Assembly (NCBI GenBank): GCA_030673955.1
Contig: DAOVBF010000007.1
Span: 1 to 12,202 of the forward strand
Origin: Deltaproteobacteria bacterium
Lineage (GTDB): Bacteria > Myxococcota_A > UBA9160 > SZUA-336
DNA: 12,202 nucleotides
Direction: 5' to 3'
Part shown: in pieces, positions 7,401 through 12,202 of the stretch
Layout: every line of letters begins with the position of its first letter
How positions within the stretch are numbered: position 1 is the stretch's first letter
Notes under the pieces: model-generated
What the model was told of the DNA's origin: nothing
Seen by the model: the letters and a program-made list of their open reading frames with translations, nothing else
Database searches by the model: none
Program-made: the position numbers and the translations under genes

Positions 7401-9244
7401 TCGGCAATGGCATGCTGCTTGCGCGCAAGGCCAAACTGCTCGCCGCCTTCAACCACCTGCATATCTTCCTGGATCCTGATCCGAACTCCGAGCTCGTCTG
7501 GCATGAGCTCAAGCGCTTGTTCGAGCTGCCCGGGTCGAGCTGGCACGACTTCGCCCCCGGGAAGATCAGCGAGGGCGGTGGTGTCTTCGATCGAGCGGCG
7601 CGAGCGATCCGGCTCACGCCCCAGGTAAGGGCGATGCTGGGTGTGGAGGAAGAGGTCCTGAGCGGCGAGGAGCTGATCCGCGCCATCCTACGCATGCCCG
7701 TCGATCTGCTCTGGAACGGTGGGGTCGGGACCTACATCAAGGCCTCGCGTGAATCCAATGCCGATGTTGGAGATCGGGTTAACGCATCTGTGCGGATCGA
7801 TGCGAGCGAGTTGCGCGCACGGGTCGTGGGCGAGGGCGGAAATCTCGGGCTGACTCAGCTCGCACGCATCGAGTACGCGCTCGCGGGTGGACGGATCAAC
7901 ACCGACGCCATCGACAACTCGGGAGGCGTCGACCTCTCCGACCACGAGGTGAACTTCAAGATCCTGCTTGCGCCGCACTGCAAGGGTGGACGGATGCCAC
8001 GCGACGAGCGCAACGCAACGCTGCGGGGTTGCTTGAGGGAGGCAGATGCGGCGGTGCTCGCGCATAACGCGGCCCAGAGCCGCTGCATCTCGATGGACCT
8101 GCTGCGTAGCCAGGAGGATCCCGAGCGGATGATTCTGGTGACCGAGTTCCTGGCGCAGCACGCCGATCTGGATCCGGCACTCGAGTTCCTGCCGGAGAAG
8201 GAGGAGCTGCATGCGCGCGCCAGCCTGCCCGGCGCTCCGGTCGGAAGTACCCGGCCCGAACTCGCGATCCTGCTCGGCTACACCAAGCTGCTCGCCAAGC
8301 GCGAGCTCGTGAGTTCGGATGTGCCGGATCATCCCTCCTTGCGCCACTTGTTGAGAGACTACCTCCCCGAGAGCCTTCGTGAAGTCCTCGCTGGAGACAT
8401 CGATACGCACCCGCTTCGACGCGAGATCACCGCCACCTGCTTGACCAATCGGGTCATTGATCAGGCCGGCGTCACCCTCGTGCCGGAGCTGGTACGGGCC
8501 ACGGGTGCGAGCGTGGCGGAGGTCCTGCTGGCCTGTTACACCGCGGACCGATCGCTCGAGGCGGATCGGCTACGCTCCGCTCTCGAGGTGCAGCCCGTGT
8601 CCGAGGCTTTACGGCTCGAGACTGGGGTTCGCATCGAGGAGGCGGTTCGGGAGGCGGCCTACAGCTGTCTCCCGCCTCAGTGGAGTCGCTGGAGCGACGG
8701 CGACGAGTTTGCCGAGTGGACGGAGCAGGTACGAGCGCTCCGCGTGCTAATAGACGAAGGTTTGGGGAAGGCGAGCGAGGCGCGCGTCGAGACTCCTGCC
8801 GAGGCACTCGCCGAAGGGCTTCTCGAACGGGGACTGGCTCGCGAGATCGATCGACTTCCGGGCTTCGCGCGGGCACTCGGGGCGGTGTCATTGGCAATGC
8901 GCTGGAACGCGCCGCTTTCGCGCGTGGTCCAGCTTCATGCAGCCATCGGCGAGGCCACGCGGATCAGCTGGCTGCTTCAGCGGCTGCACGACATGGACCG
9001 AGACGACGACTGGGATCGCCTTGCCTCCGACGCTCTTCACGTCGAAATGCTCGAAGCTCAGCGCTCGCTCACCGGGCGTCTGCTGACCGAGCCGGACGGG
9101 ACCGATGCACTGAGCGAGTTCAGCGCCGCCTACGCTCGCGGCCTGGAGCAGATCGAGCGCACGGTGCAGCAGATCGAGGCCGGCGAGCGCTGCGGTCTCG
9201 CGCCCCTCGCGGTGCTCTCGCAGCAGATCCGACGCCTCTGTTAA
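4481..9244 (+). CDS. gdhB: NAD-dependent glutamate dehydrogenase, large (about 180 kDa) type
   Basis: A complete 1587-aa protein, in the usual range of the large bacterial NAD-GDH family (Pf05088; about 1580-1650 aa). It catalyses glutamate + NAD+ + H2O to 2-oxoglutarate + NH4+ + NADH in the cytoplasm, mainly for glutamate/arginine catabolism. The N-terminal 650 or so residues are the long ACT-like regulatory part. The catalytic core includes GGIRWADH (798-805), AGAKGGFV (830-837, probable catalytic Lys833) and GGSDGYDHKREGI (924-936). The Rossmann NAD motif is VGIGDMSGDVFGNGML (964-979), followed by LWNGGVGTYIKAS (1077-1089) and GEGGNLG (1117-1123). A helical C-terminal domain follows. I chose ATG 4481 because GAAGGGG (4466-4472) lies 8 nt upstream and the family's homology starts soon after. 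The open frame reaches back to 4358 but those 41 residues look non-coding. Relatives are allosterically controlled, for example by Asp or Arg in Pseudomonas. No frameshift or missing motif is seen. Confidence 0.96.
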   Translation: MDTRGESDSCGPEEFNQQELLGYFLETLSAGLDPRELRKRGEKAQHALVIHALPLFESLQPGEIKVRVSNPGGHRAGRTVLELLIADQPFLVDTFQVTIHRLGLRGIFLMHPLLAIERDADGRIAQVGKSAVDSTREAYLYAEIPLVKDAARRAGIEAELRHVFNQLRDAVADHQRMVEALRKHTAGIELCAPLIHGGTERAHKLTSFLQWLSEDNYVFLGYRYDRVRCESGVWQVELDRTSVLGLLRDTERALFRKALSGEQVPAPVRSRLEGDRLVFFDKSRSESTIHRKGRLDCVSIKVLDQDGQVEGFGRFIGLLTHNAIRGRGSAIPILSKRLERVLEAVGAQPSSHTYKAAVEAFDSLPVEFLFPFDLDDVTRAVQRIIRAAENPQVDVYVVPDPLNRSFFVSVILPRPLYDEELRSDLRKLLTDRYGVSYVDNRTSFLDDEIALIHFFCTSSENVPVDTLAELERDIKDRAAGWETRFEAALLERHSTEQAYQLAEEYGSAFPEEYRVVTKACDAVRDVENLERLRRGESRVELDLRTRVEEDAGGTSWIKIYQKERPYLTDLLPVLDNFGLQVIDATLTQVSCGSAEPLWIVTFRMEQPPAGGSPSEDMEGLILDGLRSALCGRAENDPLNRLILRAGIGWHEVRLVRAYLTYARQLGGAPGRRLAAEALLKYPAAMRALLALFRARFDPDLSGDRGSAEKAALAGLARERERIRTAADDRVFGLLANLVLSTTRTNFFAAPPEALEQVAFKIDPKCVKTMPSPRPYAEIFVHCTEMNGVHLRGGLIARGGIRWADHIQGLRSEILGLMKTQMTKNGLIVPAGAKGGFVLKRRFPDAAAAREEADRQYARFMKTILGITDNIVGDRVVPPERVFRHDGDDPYLVVAADKGTAHLSDAANRVAEDAGYWLGDAFASGGSDGYDHKREGITARGAWLCVKRHFLELGVDIESQPFTMVGIGDMSGDVFGNGMLLARKAKLLAAFNHLHIFLDPDPNSELVWHELKRLFELPGSSWHDFAPGKISEGGGVFDRAARAIRLTPQVRAMLGVEEEVLSGEELIRAILRMPVDLLWNGGVGTYIKASRESNADVGDRVNASVRIDASELRARVVGEGGNLGLTQLARIEYALAGGRINTDAIDNSGGVDLSDHEVNFKILLAPHCKGGRMPRDERNATLRGCLREADAAVLAHNAAQSRCISMDLLRSQEDPERMILVTEFLAQHADLDPALEFLPEKEELHARASLPGAPVGSTRPELAILLGYTKLLAKRELVSSDVPDHPSLRHLLRDYLPESLREVLAGDIDTHPLRREITATCLTNRVIDQAGVTLVPELVRATGASVAEVLLACYTADRSLEADRLRSALEVQPVSEALRLETGVRIEEAVREAAYSCLPPQWSRWSDGDEFAEWTEQVRALRVLIDEGLGKASEARVETPAEALAEGLLERGLAREIDRLPGFARALGAVSLAMRWNAPLSRVVQLHAAIGEATRISWLLQRLHDMDRDDDWDRLASDALHVEMLEAQRSLTGRLLTEPDGTDALSEFSAAYARGLEQIERTVQQIEAGERCGLAPLAVLSQQIRRLC

Positions 9245-10404
9245 CGCGCCAGCGGCTTGAGGTCGGCAAGAAGTCGCGTGGCTGCTACGGCACGGATCTT
9301 CTTTGCTAGTGGAAAGGTTTCAGTGCCCGCGTGAATCACGTCCAAGCGAACGAGAGCGAGATCGTCGAGCGCCGAACGCATCGAAGGAGTGACTCTAGGC
9401 GCGGTCGTACGTTTGATCTCAAACCCATATCTCTTACGCCCATGTGTAACGAGTAAATCGAGTTCGGCTCCCGTGTGGGTGCGCCAGAAGTAGCAGCGAC
9501 GGCCTTCAACACCGAGTTGATGGATCACCGCTTCGAGCATGAAGCCCTCCCAGGAGGCGCCGACTTTTGGGTGGCGCTCGAGGTCTCTCAGGGACTGCAG
9601 CTCGAGCAAGCAGTGAAGCAACCCGCTGTCGCGGACGTACACCTTTGGAGACTTAACCTGTCGCTTCCCAATATTTTCGAACCAAGGCTGAAGAACGCGA
9701 ACCATGAATGTCGCCTGAAGTGCATCCAGGTAGCGACGAGTCACGTGGTGAGAGACACCAAAGGCGCGTGCAAACTCAGAAGCGTTCCAGACCTGCCCGT
9801 GATAGTGAGCAAGCATCGCCCAGAATCGTTCAAGGGTACCCGCCGAGAAACGAAACCCGAGCTGGGGGAGATCACGTTCGAGGAAAGTGCGGATGAAGTT
9901 TTCGCGCCAAGCGTAGCTCTTGGCGTTGGAATTAGCGGTGTAGGAACGTGGAAATCCCCCGCGCTGCCAGAGTCGATCCAGTTTCTCGATTCCGACTTCA
10001 TCGAGCGTAAACCCTGAGAGCTCGTGGTACGCGATCCGGCCCGCGAGAGACTCGGAACTTTGTCGTAGAAGCTCCGGCGAAGCGCTTCCGAGGACCAGAA
10101 ATCGTACAGGATTCCGCGGGCGATCGACTAGCACGCGGAGCGTGGGGAACAGCTCCGGACGACGTTGGATCTCATCGAGAACGACCGTACCTCGTAGGCC
10201 GCCAAGCGCGAGCTCCGGATCCTCCAGCTGAGCAAGATCTTGCGCACGTTCGAGATCAAAGTGTGTCGAAGGGCGAGACTGGTGCTCGAGATAGGACCTC
10301 GCAAGGGTGGTCTTCCCGACCTGTCGTGCGCCCAGAATCGCAACCACGGTATTGGCTGAAAGGAGTCTTCTGAGCACCGTGCGCTCCGCCTTGCGGTCGA
10401 TCAT
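9241..10404 (-). CDS. AAA-family ATPase with C-terminal DUF4143 (PD-(D/E)XK-like) domain
   Basis: A 387-aa protein of the AAA_14/DUF4143 group. Walker A is GARQVGKT (25-32), Walker B is VVLDE (74-78) and a sensor-like LVLGSAS is at 103-109. A winged-helix-like stretch lies at about 205-229 (ASEFARAFGVSHHVTRRYL). The C-terminal DUF4143 domain contains WEGFMLE (285-291), then GAELDLLV (312-319) and FEIKRT (328-333), giving a D316...E329-X-K331 arrangement like restriction-endonuclease-fold proteins. No function is established for this family; it is widespread, patchy and often alone. Sampled lines are 48-57% G+C against about 68% in gdh, which suggests acquisition. It converges with gdh and both genes end in the shared TTAA (9241-9244). 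The ATG at 10404 has no visible Shine-Dalgarno but lies 1 nt after a 4-codon leader ORF, and the promoter carries a palindrome. Confidence 0.9.
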   Translation of the reverse strand: MIDRKAERTVLRRLLSANTVVAILGARQVGKTTLARSYLEHQSRPSTHFDLERAQDLAQLEDPELALGGLRGTVVLDEIQRRPELFPTLRVLVDRPRNPVRFLVLGSASPELLRQSSESLAGRIAYHELSGFTLDEVGIEKLDRLWQRGGFPRSYTANSNAKSYAWRENFIRTFLERDLPQLGFRFSAGTLERFWAMLAHYHGQVWNASEFARAFGVSHHVTRRYLDALQATFMVRVLQPWFENIGKRQVKSPKVYVRDSGLLHCLLELQSLRDLERHPKVGASWEGFMLEAVIHQLGVEGRRCYFWRTHTGAELDLLVTHGRKRYGFEIKRTTAPRVTPSMRSALDDLALVRLDVIHAGTETFPLAKKIRAVAATRLLADLKPLAR

Positions 10405-10420
10405 GCTATCTGAACACCAT

Positions 10421-10462
10421 GAAATTTGGATAATTGATATCCAATTTTCGTAGTACGCTCAA
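10421..10462 (-). promoter_or_regulatory. promoter with overlapping palindromic operator for the AAA/DUF4143 gene
   Basis: On the minus strand TTGAGC (10462-10457) is followed after exactly 17 nt by TATCAA (10439-10434), a fair sigma-70-type promoter with 4/6 matches in each box. The predicted transcription start is near 10427, about 23 nt before the ATG. Lying over the -10 box is an AT-rich palindrome: arms 10421-10432 and 10438-10449, 12 bp with one mismatch, 5-nt centre, core TTGGATA / TATCCAA. This geometry suits a dimeric repressor that blocks RNA polymerase. Autoregulation by the gene's own winged-helix segment is possible but inferred. Confidence 0.5.
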
Positions 10463-10504
10463 GCCCTGCCCCGATGAGCCCGTTGATTCATCGCCGATCG
10501 GAAG

Positions 10505-10585
10505 GGCCGCGAGTCCCGGGGCGGTGCGGAAAACCGTTGAGCGTCTCCGGACACCTCCGAGATCCCGTTGGATTCCAGCCACTTA
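10505..10585 (+). pseudogene. degenerate tRNA-Ser remnant (anticodon-loop region GGA-like)
   Basis: Positions 10517-10541 match 10699-10723 of the intact tRNA-Ser at 22 of 25 bases, ungapped. The stem GCGGT/ACCGT is kept and encloses the loop GCGGAAA. In a tRNA this loop would present anticodon GGA (Ser), but with C instead of the universal T at position 33. Weaker similarity continues with gaps: CCTCCG at about 10554-10559 and GTTGGATTC (10567-10575), against GTTCGAATC in the T arm. No acceptor stem, D arm or T stem can be folded convincingly, so it is probably dead. The outer limits are approximate. Confidence 0.45.
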
Positions 10586-10639
10586 CCCTCCCGCAGTCGC
10601 GCCCGATTCAAGCAGACGGCTGATTTCTTCCCGACTCCC

Positions 10640-10667
10640 TTGCATCCCTGCCTCCGTAAGTTATTGA
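10640..10667 (+). promoter_or_regulatory. possible tRNA-Ser promoter
   Basis: TTGCAT (10640-10645), a 16-nt spacer and TATTGA (10662-10667) lie directly before the tRNA in a locally AT-rich patch. Each box matches consensus at only about 3/6, and the predicted start would fall within a few bases of the mature 5' end. The call is weak and rests mainly on position. Confidence 0.27.
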
Positions 10668-10675
10668 TTTTCCTT

Positions 10676-10765
10676 GGAGAGATGCCGGAGCGGTTGAACG
10701 GGGCGGTCTCGAAAACCGTTGAGGGCTTGCGCCCTCCGGGGGTTCGAATCCCCCTCTCTCCGCCA
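10676..10765 (+). tRNA. tRNA-Ser: tRNA-Ser (anticodon CGA), CCA encoded
   Basis: A class II tRNA of 90 nt including the encoded CCA (10763-10765). Acceptor stem GGAGAGA (10676-10682) pairs with TCTCTCC (10755-10761), and G10762 is the discriminator. The anticodon stem GCGGT/ACCGT has one G-T pair. The loop CTCGAAA (10708-10714) gives anticodon CGA at 10710-10712, reading the Ser codon UCG. A long variable arm GAGGGC-TTGC-GCCCTC is typical of tRNA-Ser. The T arm is GGGGG-TTCGAAT-CCCCC. All stems pair well, so it should be functional. Confidence 0.97.
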
Positions 10766-10920
10766 GTGAATTCGGGTGACCTACCCCCACTAGATCGATC
10801 CATCTCGAGTTCTAGTCGCGCTTAACCGGACAGCAGGCGCAAAGTTTCGCGCGGGGCAGGAGAAAAGCTCAAGCGCCTTCTCGGGGTACCGAGCCCGGGC
10901 GACGGGTCGTGTAGTCCCTC

Positions 10921-12202
10921 TTACTCGTCCGGCTGCCCTTCCTGCCGCCGCGCGGCTCGCATCGCATCTGTTACCGCCTCGCGCAACTCGGAAACGTTAC
11001 GCACGTGGAGATCGCGCTGCGGGAAGGGGATCTGGATGCTGGCCTCGGCCAGCGCCCGGTTCATTGCCACGGCCAGTTCGCTCTGAATGGGGAGCCAGCC
11101 CCGCGAGCTCTCGGTCCAGGCGCGTAGCTCGAAGTCGAGAGAGCTGTCTCCGAAGCCCCGGAACAGCAGCTCGGGAGCCGGCTCGGCCAGCACCTCGGGA
11201 TGTGAGCGAGCCACGCGCTCCAGAATCCCGAGCACCTTCTCTGGATCCGTGCCATAGGCCGCGCCCACCGGCACGATGATGCGCCGCTTCTGGTCGGAGA
11301 GCGTCCAGTTTATGAGGCGCGCAGAAATGAAGTCCCCATTCGGCACGACGACATCCGAACCGTCGAAGCTCCGCACCTTGCTGGCGCGGATGCCGATGCT
11401 CGTAACCACGCCCAGGAGGTCGTCGAGCTGCACTCGATCGCCGATCCGGATGGGGCGCTCGAAGAGCAGGATGACGCCCGAGACGAAGTTGTTAACCACG
11501 TTCTGAAGACCGAACCCGATGCCCACGCCGAGGGCGCTCACTAGCAGGACGATACGGTCGAGAGCAAACCCTAGCATCGCCAGCGCAGTGACAAAGCCGA
11601 CGACCAGGATGGCGTACCGGGTGAACGTGGCGAGCGCGAAGGGGACGCCCGGGGCCAGCCGTACACGCGGGAACATCTCGTGGTCCAGAACGAAGCTCAC
11701 GAAGCGTGCCACGAGCCATGAGATCCACAAAGTGAGGCCGAACGCCATGAGGCCCCCGAGCGAGAGGGTGGCGGGGCCGTAGCCCAGCCGGGCGGAGAGC
11801 ATACGTGCGCCTGCGTCGCGTACCGGGGACCAGAGGCCAACATTGGAGAGCAGGATGTAGATCCAGGCCAGCGCGCCGAGCGTGCGCAAGCCGCGACGCG
11901 TCACCCCGAGTATGAGCTCCCGGTCCGTGCCGATCATGCGCATCCGGTCAAGCCAGCCAGCGTTGACAAGAGCCTCTACGAGGGCCTCGGTAATCCGCAC
12001 GGCGGCGAGAAACACCGTCCCGAGGAAAGCGCCCCAGATGACCAACTCGGAGACCAGCGCACCGAGGAACCGGTAGCCGAGCAGGGCAGCGCCGAGCCCG
12101 ATGGCGAATGCCCCGAGAGAGAGCCGCAGCCAACCATCCAGAGCCCGGAGCCAGAGGTTACGCTCGAGGAGCAAGGGAAAGTGATGGAGCCGTTCCGGTC
12201 GG
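10921..12202 (-). CDS. MscS-family mechanosensitive channel (5' end outside window)
   Basis: An inner-membrane small-conductance mechanosensitive channel that releases solutes on hypo-osmotic shock. The frame runs open to the window's right edge. A TTG at 12174 would give 417 aa, but the codons upstream (RPERLHHFP) contain no stop, so the true start probably lies outside. Numbered from that TTG, hydrophobic helices lie at about 16-33, 41-60, 99-114, 138-162 and 182-203. The pore helix and its exit are ALGVGIGFGLQNVVNNFVSG (214-233) and FERPIRIGDRV (238-248). The cytoplasmic beta domain holds VVVPNGDFIS (275-284), and the C-terminal alpha/beta domain ends in the typical IPFPQRDLHV (382-391). 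The extra N-terminal helices put it with the longer MscS homologues rather than the three-helix E. coli MscS. A 155-nt gap separates its stop from the tRNA (10766-10920). I see no convincing terminator there. Confidence 0.92.
   Translation of the reverse strand, partial: RPERLHHFPLLLERNLWLRALDGWLRLSLGAFAIGLGAALLGYRFLGALVSELVIWGAFLGTVFLAAVRITEALVEALVNAGWLDRMRMIGTDRELILGVTRRGLRTLGALAWIYILLSNVGLWSPVRDAGARMLSARLGYGPATLSLGGLMAFGLTLWISWLVARFVSFVLDHEMFPRVRLAPGVPFALATFTRYAILVVGFVTALAMLGFALDRIVLLVSALGVGIGFGLQNVVNNFVSGVILLFERPIRIGDRVQLDDLLGVVTSIGIRASKVRSFDGSDVVVPNGDFISARLINWTLSDQKRRIIVPVGAAYGTDPEKVLGILERVARSHPEVLAEPAPELLFRGFGDSSLDFELRAWTESSRGWLPIQSELAVAMNRALAEASIQIPFPQRDLHVRNVSELREAVTDAMRAARRQEGQPDE

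Larger units (their letters stand above)
10463..10675. other. non-coding stretch with eroded tRNA-Ser-like copy
   Basis: No credible protein gene lies between the AAA promoter and the tRNA. A minus-strand open frame here and over the tRNA encodes the well-known artefact peptide produced antisense to tRNA-Ser and is discounted. The content is a degenerate tRNA-Ser-like segment (core 10517-10541) and a short AT-richer block just before the intact tRNA that may hold its promoter. Confidence 0.6.

Noticed and set aside
5753..7546. 597-aa minus-strand open frame inside gdh
   Set aside because: It is antisense to the catalytic core of a clearly real gene; long shadow frames are usual in high-GC DNA and this one has no recognisable domain.
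10459..10803. 114-aa minus-strand open frame over the tRNA-Ser, containing GERGIRTPGG and TVFETAPFNRSGIS
   Set aside because: This is the familiar spurious peptide translated antisense to tRNA-Ser genes and is widely misannotated; the tRNA explains the sequence.
10789..10816. Inverted repeat ACTAGA/TCTAGT after the tRNA
   Set aside because: Only 6 bp with a 16-nt loop and no T-run; too weak for a terminator or operator.

Overview
This is a high-GC bacterial chromosomal window. Hand counts give about 68% G+C in a sampled gdh line and 48-57% in sampled lines of the AAA-ATPase gene. Gene content fits a Gram-negative proteobacterium in the broad sense (gamma- or delta/Myxococcota-like): a YgiM-type SH3 protein with a C-terminal membrane anchor, a giant NAD-dependent glutamate dehydrogenase, an MscS channel and a CCA-encoding tRNA-Ser. 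The sequence alone does not fix the lineage. Genes are tightly packed and most look like housekeeping or metabolic genes. No phage, transposase, CRISPR array or rRNA is visible.

Layout. (1) 7-1928, minus strand: a two-gene unit with an SpmA-SpmB fused nucleoside-recognition (Gate) membrane protein followed by an SH3-domain envelope protein. (2) 2102-2713, plus strand: a small SAM-dependent methyltransferase resembling the METTL7 group, transcribed divergently from unit 1. (3) 2760-4359, minus strand: a two-gene unit with a left-handed beta-helix acyltransferase and then a formyltransferase-fold protein. The second protein resembles the N-terminal hydrolase domain of 10-formyltetrahydrofolate dehydrogenase more than a methionyl-tRNA formyltransferase. 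A perfect 10-bp inverted repeat spans the junction between these two genes. (4) 4481-9244, plus strand: a complete large NAD-dependent glutamate dehydrogenase. (5) 9241-10404, minus strand: an AAA ATPase/DUF4143 protein of lower G+C, convergent with gdh and sharing the stop tetranucleotide TTAA. An AT-rich palindrome overlaps its probable promoter. (6) 10405-10920: intergenic DNA with an eroded tRNA-Ser-like copy followed by an intact tRNA-Ser(CGA). (7) 10921 to the right edge, minus strand: an MscS-family channel whose 5' end lies beyond the window.

How it fits together. Glutamate dehydrogenase feeds glutamate carbon into the TCA cycle. The formyltransferase-fold protein probably handles one-carbon folate units. 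SH3, Spm-like and MscS proteins belong to the envelope. No link among the units is shown beyond co-transcription within units 1 and 3. The AAA/DUF4143 gene is the only one that looks acquired: it has different base composition, its own promoter and operator, and it sits beside a tRNA with a decayed tRNA copy. I do not see a convincing multi-gene novel system. The most unusual items are the stand-alone folate-hydrolase-like protein, the DUF4143 cassette with its operator, and the degenerate tRNA-Ser.
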